64,000 nt of DNA from Chloroflexota bacterium (GCA_014584575.1 JACTMP010000063.1:126001-190000), one strand, 5' to 3'. Shown: positions 14,945-22,726, numbered from the stretch's first letter. The notes: generated from the letters alone by a model not told the origin. A program made the numbers and translations.

Positions 14945-16873
14945 TTAGCTCATTAACTTTTCAAATGCTTGTTGGATTTGGGGATCGATTTGTCCTAATT
15001 CGGTGATGAAATTTGCCAGCAATTTGCCAGAATCTACCCCTTTGTTTGGCAAAGGATTCATAGGGAAGGCATCAACAGAACGCTTGTTTAATTCTTGAGT
15101 CACGTGACTACGAAGTTTTGGGTAAAATTTCTGGTTTGCCTGTAGTTTTGTGCTTGCGTCGCCCGAATCAACTGGGGGAATTGAAGACTTAAGCTGATCA
15201 ATTTCAGCAGTTGTAATACTCCATGTTTCTCCGATAAGACTATTTACTAGCGTTTGCCAGACAGTTGAGGAAACAGAATCTTCAATATCTTGTATTCCTA
15301 CGAAAAAGCTGGTGATTCGAGAGAGTTCATCACGAGTAAATTCAAAACGCGCATCATTATCGAAAACGTAAACTATACAACTGTTGGTATCTTTCTTAAA
15401 CCCATCCAATATATTTGTCAAAATCCGCTGGTTTTGCCTACGGTTATCTTTTCCGCGCAAATTGATTATTTGGATTCCATCTTCTATTAAAGAGTTGCCT
15501 GAGTAAATTCGGTACAAATGAGGTAATAGCTCGTATTCGGTTTCCCCTTCTACGACCAGAAACTTGTCGTAGAATAAAAAGTCACTGTTCTTAATCTGTA
15601 ACGATTGGAAAATATCATCTACAGTCTCACATTTTGAAGTAATGGTATAACCATTTATTAGGTCAACTTTATTGATACTACTTAGCTGTGCCCGGTCAAT
15701 AAAAACAGTTGAGTGTGTGGATATTAACGACTGAACATTTGTATGCGTGACCGTTTTAATAATGTCATAAAACTCACGCTGAGCTCTTGGGTAAAGGTGT
15801 GTTTCAGGTTCATCAAAACACCAAATGAATTTGGTATCCGTTACGCCTTCCGTAACGGAGTTCATAGCGTTCCATTTTGTTAACGCGAACCAAAGTTGTC
15901 TTTTTATGCCATCACCTTGTGAGTCAAGATGAACGTCACCATCAGAGTTGCTTTTGTTAATTAGCAGATCAGTGACAATGGTATTAACTTGAAAAGCCAC
16001 ATTGGCTTTAATGCTGTTAATGTTTGGTATGTCCGTTGCAAATTGTCTCGTGAAGTCATCAAGTGCTTGATTTACTATTGATTGAGCTTGTTCTGCTTGA
16101 TGGTTTGCAAACTCTGATGCAAGCTTCAATTGTTGCTCAATCCGATTCTTGATTGCATCATTCGTAAATTGCGTTAGCTGTTCTAAAGTAATATTCCAGT
16201 CAAGATAACGATACTCAAGCCAAAAATTCTTGTCGATTTTGTACTCTACCCAATGATAAGCTATCTCAAACTTCGCATAGATTGCTCTTACCAATTCCAG
16301 ATTAGTAAATCGCCCTCGTCTATTTTCGTTTTCGATTTCTTCATTTGTAATATTCAGATTCTTCTTTTGTTGAGTGAGAGCGGTATTGTTCGATTTATAA
16401 TGAGTTGATGGTTCTTGGGTATCAGGAGTAAGCAAGAAATCCGAATGCTTTTGAGTTTCCTCATGGAATACCCTCCCCAACCAAAGGCAGTTGTCAGATG
16501 ACTTTTCGATTGCCCAGAGTAGGTGGTTGGACAAATTAGAATCATCATTTAAATCAGAGGTTTCAAGCATGAATTTCCCAACGACAATGCATTCCTTTTG
16601 GGTGTATGGAAGGGAAGGTATGTTGCAACTAGAAAAAAGGTGATTGTAGTCTACACTTTCCAATCTTGTATTGGAGATGTCATCTTTTTTCTTGTCATCG
16701 CTTTTATAGTTGAATCTTGGCTTAGCCTCTAGCAACAAACCAACTGCTTGGAGAATAGTTGACTTTCCACAATCATTAATTCCAATCAATATATTTGGCG
16801 AGTTGTTTTGTAGTGAGAAATGCAATTTCTGACAGCTTCTATAATTGATTACCAACAGTTCAGATAAATACAT
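14945..16873 (-). CDS. OLD-family ATP-dependent nuclease (AAA ABC-type ATPase + TOPRIM)
   Basis: 642 residues. The ATPase half has Walker A GINDCGKST (31-39), a long coiled-coil-like insert (about 165-285), and Walker B WCFDEPETHLYP (about 345-358). The TOPRIM nuclease half shows FLVVEGETEYELL (about 438-450) with its catalytic Glu, and VYVFDNDARF (about 500) with the D-x-D. This is the OLD/GajA architecture used in phage defence and DNA repair. No UvrD-like GajB or other partner is adjacent, suggesting a stand-alone class 1 OLD. The gene is clearly AT-rich, uses A/T-ending codons and has no ACGGCCGT, unlike both neighbours, so recent transfer is likely. It sits 27 bases upstream of leuS on the same strand. 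Confidence 0.88.
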   Translation of the reverse strand: MYLSELLVINYRSCQKLHFSLQNNSPNILIGINDCGKSTILQAVGLLLEAKPRFNYKSDDKKKDDISNTRLESVDYNHLFSSCNIPSLPYTQKECIVVGKFMLETSDLNDDSNLSNHLLWAIEKSSDNCLWLGRVFHEETQKHSDFLLTPDTQEPSTHYKSNNTALTQQKKNLNITNEEIENENRRGRFTNLELVRAIYAKFEIAYHWVEYKIDKNFWLEYRYLDWNITLEQLTQFTNDAIKNRIEQQLKLASEFANHQAEQAQSIVNQALDDFTRQFATDIPNINSIKANVAFQVNTIVTDLLINKSNSDGDVHLDSQGDGIKRQLWFALTKWNAMNSVTEGVTDTKFIWCFDEPETHLYPRAQREFYDIIKTVTHTNVQSLISTHSTVFIDRAQLSSINKVDLINGYTITSKCETVDDIFQSLQIKNSDFLFYDKFLVVEGETEYELLPHLYRIYSGNSLIEDGIQIINLRGKDNRRQNQRILTNILDGFKKDTNSCIVYVFDNDARFEFTRDELSRITSFFVGIQDIEDSVSSTVWQTLVNSLIGETWSITTAEIDQLKSSIPPVDSGDASTKLQANQKFYPKLRSHVTQELNKRSVDAFPMNPLPNKGVDSGKLLANFITELGQIDPQIQQAFEKLMS

Positions 16874-16955
16874 TTACCAACCTCCCCTTCAACATCTTAC
16901 CTTCGGCAAGTTCTTGACACCGCACGGATTGTTACAAGATTCAGATCAGCTTTTG

Positions 16956-17975
16956 TCATGGCGGACAGATCACCAGTTCATAGGTCTGCCCGGATTCGAT
17001 TGGGAAACGTTGGGGTGGGTTGAGCGGACGGCCGTTGAGCGTCACGGCCGTGTCCCTATCCATCATCCCCAATTCCACCTCGGACAGGCCAATGCCCGGT
17101 ATCGGCCGGGGCAATATCAAGATCATCACATTGCCGCGTATGATCAATCCGTAAGTGCCGGCGCCTGTAACCACCGGTAGATTGATACTACCGCCGGGCG
17201 GAATGGCCTCTGGCAGCGATAGGATTGTTTTCACCGGGTCTGGCGCGGGGATGGGCAGCGGGTTGGGGCACAGATTATAGACGGTCAGTTCTGGTTGTCG
17301 GCTACGTACAAGCAGTACCCCGGCAGCCATGATGCCCGCCAGAATCAGCAGCCCGATGAGAATTTTGACGACCAGGGGAAGCCCACCGCCGGTTGTGGCG
17401 ACGGTTGTTGTGGTGAGGGTGGTGCGGGTCACGGCCGTGCGCCAGCCACTTTGCGCCATAGGCGGCAGCTTGCCAAACGGCGTCACCGAAACAATCTGAT
17501 ACTCATGCAGTTGGTACGGTAAGGGGAGGGCTATCAATTTACCCGCCTCTCCGGGCGGCAGCCCCACCAACACCTTCACGCTGCCCGCCGCCGTCGCCAG
17601 AATCATCACCTCATCCGCGGAAATGCCCAGCAGTTCTGCCAGCTTTTGTTTCAAATCCGGGCGGCTTTTGATCTTGTCGTTCGAGAGGACGACCTGCACT
17701 TTCTGGTTTGGCTGGCAGCTAGAAACCTGCGCCAGCAGCCCGGTCAGCCATTCATCGGGTCGCTGCTGGATCAACTCCGCCACCAGGCAGCCCATTTTGT
17801 TATGCCGCTGAAAGTAAACGATCAATTCCCGCGAGAATTCGCTTTTGGTGGCGTGGGGGAACTCTTCATAATCCAGCCCCAGGTCAAAACAGAGCGTTTT
17901 CATCTCGTCCAGACTAAAACGCTCGCTGAGGAATTCACGCAGTTTTGCCCGATCTTCGCTGTTGAGTTGCGACAT
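16956..17975 (-). CDS. Membrane protein with N-terminal effector-associated (death-like) domain
   Basis: 339 residues. Residues 1-80 (LREFLSERFSLDEMKTLCFD, then DYEEFP, then a YFQRHNKMGCLVAEL helix) match the six-helix effector-associated/bacterial death-like domains that join sensors to effectors in conflict systems. Residues 90-170 are an unnamed region. A Thr-rich stretch (179-196) precedes one transmembrane helix (about 200-223). The C-terminal ~115 residues lie on the other side of the membrane and are rich in Pro and beta strands. No enzyme domain is visible, so the partner effector must be elsewhere. Two ACGGCCGT copies lie in the C-terminal coding part and one before the helix, so the gene is native-like in composition. 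Function unknown. Confidence 0.65.
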   Translation of the reverse strand: MSQLNSEDRAKLREFLSERFSLDEMKTLCFDLGLDYEEFPHATKSEFSRELIVYFQRHNKMGCLVAELIQQRPDEWLTGLLAQVSSCQPNQKVQVVLSNDKIKSRPDLKQKLAELLGISADEVMILATAAGSVKVLVGLPPGEAGKLIALPLPYQLHEYQIVSVTPFGKLPPMAQSGWRTAVTRTTLTTTTVATTGGGLPLVVKILIGLLILAGIMAAGVLLVRSRQPELTVYNLCPNPLPIPAPDPVKTILSLPEAIPPGGSINLPVVTGAGTYGLIIRGNVMILILPRPIPGIGLSEVELGMMDRDTAVTLNGRPLNPPQRFPIESGQTYELVICPP

Positions 17976-17987
17976 AACGCCTCAATT

Positions 17988-18059
17988 GAGATTAGGAGAC
18001 CAGGAGACTGAGAGATTAGGAGACCTCCCAATCTCCCAATCTCTTAGTCTCTCAATCTC
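17988..18059. repeat. Word-repeat hairpin (GAGATTGGGAGATT type)
   Basis: Left arm made of GAGATTAGGAGACC-like words, right arm of TCCCAATCTC words. Lies between the T-box-like element and the EAD gene on the minus strand. Related hairpins: 19401-19445, 36222-36283, 38769-38826, 60716-60782. Confidence 0.7.
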
Positions 18060-18063
18060 AAAC

Positions 18064-18116
18064 AAAAAAGCCCCATTTCGTTCAGAGACGAAAGGGGCTT
18101 CCGCGGTACCACTCTG
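18064..18116 (-). promoter_or_regulatory. T-box-like antiterminator and intrinsic terminator directly after tRNA-Ala
   Basis: On the minus strand, CAGAGTGGTACCGCGG (18116-18101) is the canonical T-box, with the UGGU bulge that would pair to an ACCA tRNA end. It is followed by AAGCCCC-TTTCGT / ACGAAA-T-GGGGCTT (18100-18068), a strong stem, and then TTTTTT: an intrinsic terminator. CAGAG and the CTCTG in the terminator loop can pair to make the antiterminator. Only about 20 bases separate it from the 3' end of tRNA-Ala(GGC), so there is no room for Stem I with a specifier loop. The next gene downstream is the EAD protein. It may be a decayed riboswitch or a tRNA terminator that kept T-box form. 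Confidence 0.7.
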
Positions 18117-18136
18117 TTTGATGGCTATAAAATCTG

Positions 18137-18209
<73 letters not shown>

Positions 18210-18321
18210 ATGTGCAACGGGCTGGAATTTTACGCCAAAGCACCCTCTGATGCAATGGCAATCCAAATCAAATAACCATCCACTCAAGTACGTAACGGGT
18301 ACGGCCGTCACCGGCTATTTG

Positions 18322-18390
18322 TCGGTAATCGGTTATCGGTGTTCGGTAATCGGTTGATCTACCGATTACTGATTACCGTTTACCGGTCAC
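18322..18390. repeat. Word-repeat hairpin (GGTAATCGG type)
   Basis: Left arm repeats CGGTAATCGGTTATCGG, right arm repeats ACCGATTACTGATTACCG. Lies between the two tRNA genes. Same words occur at 10079-10121, 27392-27485 and 62618-62640. Confidence 0.7.
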
Positions 18391-18470
18391 TGGTTTCACC
18401 GGCGCAGCTCACAGGCGAGTTCGGGACAAAATTGCGGCGATCCCAGCCACAGTCGCCACTCTCTGGATGT

Positions 18471-18537
18471 ACGGGCGAGGCAGGTGGGTAAAATTTGGTC
18501 TTTCCAGACAAATTATCAACCACCTGCCTCGCCCCTA
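18471..18537. repeat. Hairpin repeat GGGCGAGGCAGGTGG, copy 1
   Basis: Perfect 15-base arms GGGCGAGGCAGGTGG (18473-18487) and CCACCTGCCTCGCCC (18520-18534) around an AT-rich loop containing CCAGACAAATT. A second copy with the same loop words lies at 19074-19137. Confidence 0.8.
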
Positions 18538-18613
18538 CGGATTACCGTTCACCGATTACCAAATCCCTACTACTCCTGCTCACAGCTTTTTCTTTTCTGT
18601 TGTTAATTGCCAG

Positions 18614-18686
18614 TGGACCTGAGGAGATTCGAACTCCTGGCCTCTACAGTGCGATTGTAGCGCTCTCCCAGCTGAGCTACAGGCCC
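18614..18686 (-). tRNA. tRNA-Ala (anticodon CGC)
   Basis: 73 nt on the minus strand. Acceptor and D-arm are identical to the other tRNA-Ala; anticodon loop ATCGCAC gives CGC, T-arm CAGGAGTTCGAATCTCCT differs. G3-U70 is present. The downstream flank is T-rich (TTTTC runs) with no T-box sequence, unlike its neighbour. Confidence 0.95.
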
Positions 18687-18798
18687 AATTTGCCGAAGCG
18701 GATGGGATATTAGCCCAGGGGGAGCGGGTTGTCAAGGTGGGATACGGCCGTTAAAATCCGTAAAGTGATTTGGAAAATCGCTTTACAATGGAGGTCAA

Positions 18799-19071
18799 AT
18801 GCACAAATACAACATCACCCTCGAATACTGCGTCCCTTGAGACTACAGCGCCCGTGCCGTCCGTGTGGCGGACGAAATCCTCACCAATTACCAGCATATT
18901 ATCGAACAATTTACCTTTATCACCGGTTCCGGTGGCGCGTTTGAGTTCAAAGTGGACGGCGAAATACTTTATTCCAAAAAAACGCTCAAACGACACGCCA
19001 ACCCTGGCGAAATCCTGGAACTCTTCAAAGAATACATCGGCCCCGATGTAGAGCCATATCCCCGCGATTAG
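18799..19071 (+). CDS. SelW-like (Rdx family) protein with CxxU motif: probable selenoprotein
   Basis: ATG 18799 follows GGAGG by five bases and reads MHKYNITLEYCVP, then an in-frame TGA (18838-18840), then DYSARAVRVADEIL, and runs open to TAG 19069-19071: 90 residues with UGA as residue 14. The order Cys-x-x-[UGA] after an EYC strand, the helix RAVRVADEIL, FITGSGGAFEFKVDG and ILYSKK match the SelW/SelT/SelH redox fold, where this position is Cys or Sec. A hairpin at the right distance follows the UGA. Ignoring the UGA would leave a 68-residue fragment from GTG 18865 without its active site. The role would be thiol/selenol redox in the cytoplasm. A nonsense mutation is the alternative, but the position argues against it. 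The gene for tRNA-Sec and SelA/B/D are not in this window. Confidence 0.8.
18858..18874 (+). promoter_or_regulatory. Candidate bacterial SECIS hairpin
   Basis: CGTCCG (18858-18863), loop TGTGG, CGGACG (18869-18874): a perfect six-pair stem whose loop starts 24 bases after the UGA. Bacterial SECIS elements lie inside the coding region just 3' of UGA with a small G/U-containing apical loop at about this distance. Recognition by this organism's SelB is inferred. Confidence 0.6.
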
Positions 19072-19073
19072 GA

Positions 19074-19137
19074 GGGGCGAGGCAGTTGGATGCAATTTTG
19101 TCTCGCCAGACAAATTTTACCCCAACTGCCTCGCCCC
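19074..19137. repeat. Hairpin repeat GGGGCGAGGCAGTTGG, copy 2
   Basis: Perfect 16-base arms GGGGCGAGGCAGTTGG (19074-19089) and CCAACTGCCTCGCCCC (19122-19137) with a loop containing CTCGCCAGACAAATTTT. Starts two bases after the SelW-like stop codon. Sister of 18471-18537. Confidence 0.8.
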
Positions 19138-19143
19138 TACCGT

Positions 19144-19392
19144 TTACGTTATCCAATCCCGGTTATATTTATCCCAGTCCCGGTGGCGGTAGCTTCGCAA
19201 GCACTCTTTACACACCTGCGCCGAGTCCACTTCGCCGTTGCTGCGCCAACGCCAGCGCACCGTGCCCAGGTGGAAACGGCAGGTTGGCTGATAACAAACC
19301 GGGCAAACCTCGCCGTCGGCCAGCCCTTCGCCGCCATATTGCCGTCTGGCGATGGCGTCTTTGTTGCAGAGGTAACAATGTTTTACGGACAT
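19144..19392 (-). CDS. Small Cys-rich (zinc-ribbon-like) hypothetical protein
   Basis: 82 residues from ATG 19392. It contains CYLCNKD (4-10 region), CPVCYQPTCRFHLG and CKECLRSYRHRDW: seven Cys and several His in paired CxxC spacing, so it probably binds one or two zinc ions. An upstream in-frame ATG at 19443 would translate a word-repeat hairpin and is rejected. Not recognised as a named family. It is convergent with the SelW-like gene, with a hairpin between them. Confidence 0.6.
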   Translation of the reverse strand: MSVKHCYLCNKDAIARRQYGGEGLADGEVCPVCYQPTCRFHLGTVRWRWRSNGEVDSAQVCKECLRSYRHRDWDKYNRDWIT

Positions 19393-19400
19393 AAAGAATG

Positions 19401-19445
19401 AGATTGGGAGATTGAGAGATTGACTAATCTCCCAATCTCTCAATC
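19401..19445. repeat. Word-repeat hairpin (GATTGGGAGATTGAGAGATT type)
   Basis: Left arm GATTGGGAGATTGAGAGATT, right arm AATCTCCCAATCTCTCAATC with a four-base loop. The right arm overlaps the stop codon of the next minus-strand gene by a few bases. Confidence 0.8.
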
Positions 19446-20201
19446 ACCTTTAGGATAATGATAAAACCCTTCCCCCGTTTTGCGCCCCAGTTTGCGGGCA
19501 GCTACCATGCGGCGCAGCAGAGGCGATGGCCGGTAGCGGTCTTCGCCCCATTCGCTGAAAAGGCCGGTGAGTGTGCCTAAGACGGTATCCAGGCCAATAT
19601 AATCGCCCCATTCCAGCGGGCCAAAGGGGTAATTGGCCCCCAGTTTCATTGCCTTGTCAATGTCGGCGGCTGACGCCACTCCTTCCATCAGGGCACTGGC
19701 GGCTTCGTTGATCAGGCAGCAAACCACCCGCGCCCGCACCAACCCCGGCCCGTCGGTGACAATGACCGGTTCCTGGTGGAGATGCCGGGCAAAGGAAATG
19801 GCTTGCTGGAGTGAATCATTACTGGTTTGCAAGCCGGCCGCCAGCTCTACCACCCCTTGCCGCTGTAAAGGGGGCACCACGCCAAAGCCGACCACACGCT
19901 CCGGGCGGGGCACCCAGGCCGCTGCCTGTGTGGTGCTGGTAGCCAGCGCCGACGTGAGCAGTAGGGCATCGCGGGGGATGGAGGCGGCCAATGAAACGAG
20001 CAGCTCTTCTTTGGCGGCAGCCGATTCGTTGTGCAGTTCGATGGCAATATCGGCGTTGGCGGCGTCGGCCATGGCCCAGCCACTTTGCACGGCCGTATTA
20101 AAATCCTCCACCAGGTACAACACCACATCATACCCGGCCTGTGTACATAGTCGCCCAATCCCTTCGACAAACGGCCGTTCCCCGGCCACCACTACTTTCA
20201 T
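19440..20201 (-). CDS. 3-hydroxyacyl-CoA dehydrogenase family protein (divergent)
   Basis: 253 residues from ATG 20201 (KVVVAGERPFVEGIG). The N-terminal Rossmann half has a degenerate NAD loop (AGERPFVEG instead of GxGxMG). The C-terminal 3HCDH domain is clear: VTDGPGLVRARVVCCLINEA, YPFGPLEWGDYIGLD and the family end LGRKTGEGFYHY. It is the partner in style of the intact enzyme at 23242-24090. Loss of the Gly-rich loop suggests altered or lost NAD binding, so it may be an inactive paralogue or have a different cofactor role. It would act in beta-oxidation or phenylacetate-type CoA ester catabolism. Confidence 0.75.
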   Translation of the reverse strand: MKVVVAGERPFVEGIGRLCTQAGYDVVLYLVEDFNTAVQSGWAMADAANADIAIELHNESAAAKEELLVSLAASIPRDALLLTSALATSTTQAAAWVPRPERVVGFGVVPPLQRQGVVELAAGLQTSNDSLQQAISFARHLHQEPVIVTDGPGLVRARVVCCLINEAASALMEGVASAADIDKAMKLGANYPFGPLEWGDYIGLDTVLGTLTGLFSEWGEDRYRPSPLLRRMVAARKLGRKTGEGFYHYPKGD

Positions 20202-20331
20202 TAACCACCCACTCCTCATCGGGCAAAGTTGCCCAAGTATACCTTACTCTGTGAGTTTGAGAATCTGTACGGCCGTGTTATCCTTACGCCGCCTCCTACA
20301 GGCGACCAACCTTTGGCAAATCGGGTATTTT

Positions 20332-22557
20332 ATGACTGAACTACAGGCCATAACCGCACAACTTTATATGGTGGATGGCGCATTGCAAGAGGGCGCGATT
20401 CCCGGTTTGTTAGGCCAGCAGGCTGCCACCCGCCCGGCGCGCGGCCGTGAACGAGATTATCTTTTTGTGCATCTCACGTTGACCGGGAATATGGCCGATA
20501 CGGCTGCCCTCAGCCAACACCTGCTCACCCTCATCAGCCAAAAGTATTACCAGACGGGCGGCAGCGTCACCGCCGCCTTGCGCGGTGCGGTGTTGGAAGC
20601 CAATCAACAATTGTTACGCCATAACCTCAGCGTCAAAGGGCCGGCGCGTGAAGGCGCTATTACCTGTTCCGTTTTCCACCAGGGGGAACTGTTCACCTTG
20701 CAGGCGGGCGAGTCGGTGGCCCTGTTGGGGCGTAACTTTGGCATCGAGCGGATGCCGCCCCGCCCGCCGGCGCAGTTGACGCCATTAGGGCGCAGCGCCA
20801 GCCTGGATATTCGTTACTTTCACCATCGGGTGCAGGCGGGGGACATGCTGCTGCTGGCCGACCCGCGCATCAGCCATTTGCCCACCGATGATTTTCAGAC
20901 GGCGTTGGTGGAAAGCAGTGTTGAACCAGCGATGGCGGAACTGGCAAAGCTACTTGGCGGCGAGTCAGCCCGGCTGCTGCTGGTGGAATTCACCAGCGAT
21001 GCCCCGCCAGAACTGCCGGATGTAACGCCGCCGCCAGCCGTCACCCCTTCCCTGGTTGCGGAACCGCAGCCGCGCCGCGAGGGGGCGGCTGCAGGAGCAG
21101 CGGTGGCAGCAACCGCTGCGGCAACTGCCGCCGCTGCCGAACGCAAACCCCAACCCAAACGCGCCCAACCGATACGCCAGCAGCCCGTTCCGCCAGCCAA
21201 AGATGGCCCGGTAGATCGGCAATCAATGGAACGACAGGCGCGCCAGGCGGGGGCGCAGGCGGCGCTGGGCGCATCTCGCTTTACCGCCTGGCTGGCCGAT
21301 TTGCTGGCCCGGCTGCGCCCACCGCGCTCTGCTCCGGCGGAAGAACCGGTGAACTGGACGTTGGCGGCGGTGATTGCCATTGTCATCCCTTTGTTGGTAG
21401 CGGCCGTTGTCACCGGCGTATATGTCACCCGCGAGCAGTCCAGAGAGTTGGCCGAGATGAAGATGCAGATGGCGCAGGCGCTCTCATTGGCTGATGCGGC
21501 TGCATCAGACGCCGAGGCGCGGCAGCATTATGCGGCTGTGTTGGCGTTAGCCGAGCAGGTGAACAGGCAACTGCGCCCCGGTGAAGCAGAAGTGATGCGG
21601 ATGCAGGCGGTTGCCCGGACACAGTTGGACCGATTGGAGGGGATCACTCGGCTGACGGCCGCGCCCCTTTACCAGTACAGCGAGGGCACCAACTTACAGG
21701 CAGTGGCGCTGCGGGAAGGTTCCAGTGGTGGCATTTTTACCCTCGACGGCGGCAGCGGTTCCGTCTATGAGCATGAAACAGACGAAAGTTATTTGAACCT
21801 GACCACAGCGACACCCACGCGCATCTTGTTCAGCACCCAGACCATTGGCAGCCACGTGGCGGGGCGGATGGTGGACTTTTTCTGGCGGCCCCAGGGTTTT
21901 GCTGTGCAGCGCGAAGGACTGGCGGTGCTGGATGCAGCCGGGGCGTTGCTTACCTACCAGCCCAGCCTGGCCAGCGCCTACGCCATATCGCTAGATCTGT
22001 CGGTGGATTGGGGAAATCCGGTGGCGGTGACTACTTTTGGCGAGCGGCTCTATATTCTGGATGACGGTGCGGGCCAAATCTGGCGCTATTTCCCAGATGG
22101 CGAAGGTTTTGTGGCCAATGTGGATGGGCGGACGGTGCCTCTTAACGAAGACGCTGACCTGGCCAATGCAGTGGATTTTGATATTTACAGTGAAGATGGC
22201 AGCCTGGTGATTGTGTATAACGACGGCCGTATTCGCTACTATGACACACGCAACGGCCGTGTGGAGTGGGATGAGAACATCTTGCTGGCCAATGGACTGG
22301 TGACGCCATTGGTGAACCCCACGTCAGTGGAAATTGTGGGGCGGGGCTTAAATGCGACGATCTATATTGCCGATGCGGGCAACGGCCGTATCGTCCAGGT
22401 CAGCCGCCCCACCGGGCAGGTGTTGGCCCAATACCGCGCCACCGGCGACCATGGCGCCGAACTGTTCACCGGCATGACCGACTTTGCCATTGCCGAACTG
22501 CCATTGCGGGTATTTGTGAGCAAAGGGGACACCCTGTACAGCGCCACACTACGGTAA
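20332..22557 (+). CDS. Membrane protein: PP2C-like N-domain, one TM helix, C-terminal beta-propeller
   Basis: 741 residues from ATG 20332; the frame is open far upstream but that part is antisense to the dehydrogenase gene. Residues 1-235 have the strand pattern of a PPM/PP2C-type phosphatase (YLFVHLTLTGNMADT, GAITCSVFHQGELFTLQAGE, GDMLLLADPRI) but lack the usual metal-binding Asp motifs. An Ala/Pro-rich linker (about 240-310) follows, then a single helix LAAVIAIVIPLLVAAVVTGV (344-364), a coiled-coil-like stretch, and a repeated-strand domain with NHL/propeller-like turns (LDDGAGQIWRYF, IADAGNGRIVQVSRP). The phosphatase-like part would be cytoplasmic and the propeller outside. Two ACGGCCGT copies encode NGR turns. 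Function unknown. Confidence 0.65.
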   Translation: MTELQAITAQLYMVDGALQEGAIPGLLGQQAATRPARGRERDYLFVHLTLTGNMADTAALSQHLLTLISQKYYQTGGSVTAALRGAVLEANQQLLRHNLSVKGPAREGAITCSVFHQGELFTLQAGESVALLGRNFGIERMPPRPPAQLTPLGRSASLDIRYFHHRVQAGDMLLLADPRISHLPTDDFQTALVESSVEPAMAELAKLLGGESARLLLVEFTSDAPPELPDVTPPPAVTPSLVAEPQPRREGAAAGAAVAATAAATAAAAERKPQPKRAQPIRQQPVPPAKDGPVDRQSMERQARQAGAQAALGASRFTAWLADLLARLRPPRSAPAEEPVNWTLAAVIAIVIPLLVAAVVTGVYVTREQSRELAEMKMQMAQALSLADAAASDAEARQHYAAVLALAEQVNRQLRPGEAEVMRMQAVARTQLDRLEGITRLTAAPLYQYSEGTNLQAVALREGSSGGIFTLDGGSGSVYEHETDESYLNLTTATPTRILFSTQTIGSHVAGRMVDFFWRPQGFAVQREGLAVLDAAGALLTYQPSLASAYAISLDLSVDWGNPVAVTTFGERLYILDDGAGQIWRYFPDGEGFVANVDGRTVPLNEDADLANAVDFDIYSEDGSLVIVYNDGRIRYYDTRNGRVEWDENILLANGLVTPLVNPTSVEIVGRGLNATIYIADAGNGRIVQVSRPTGQVLAQYRATGDHGAELFTGMTDFAIAELPLRVFVSKGDTLYSATLR

Positions 22558-22572
22558 AAAGGCAAAAAAAAT

Positions 22573-22608
22573 GAGATGCCCCGTGAGCGGGCGCTCACAG
22601 AACATCTC
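22573..22608. terminator. Hairpin after the propeller gene
   Basis: GAGATG-cccc-GTGAGC-gggc-GCTCAC-agaa-CATCTC, a two-part stem 15 bases after the stop codon at 22555-22557. No good T-run follows on the plus strand, though an A-run precedes it, so it may terminate on either strand weakly. Confidence 0.55.
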
Positions 22609-22726
22609 TCGGGGGGGAGCCAATTACAAGTCTAGCAAACTTTTGAAATTGTGCAAATTTTTCATAAAAAGAAGCGGCCCAATTTTGGCACCTGACAAAA
22701 TTGGGCCGCCATAAAAAGGGAACAAC

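Noticed and set aside
14945..17975. A Gabija-type (GajAB) or other multi-gene defence system
   Set aside because: The OLD protein has no adjacent UvrD-like helicase or other partner; the EAD protein is only a neighbour with different composition.
17988..18059. GAGATTGGGAGATT word runs as a CRISPR array
   Set aside because: The words are adjacent, vary in length and form hairpins; there are no spacers of regular size and no cas genes.
18865..19071. A 68-residue protein starting at GTG 18865
   Set aside because: It would lack the redox motif and has no ribosome site; the longer reading through UGA from ATG 18799 explains the conserved residues.
19633..20331. In-frame upstream extension of the PP2C/propeller gene by 233 codons
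   Set aside because: It lies antisense to a real dehydrogenase gene, shows no domain pattern, and ATG 20332 starts a sensible protein.
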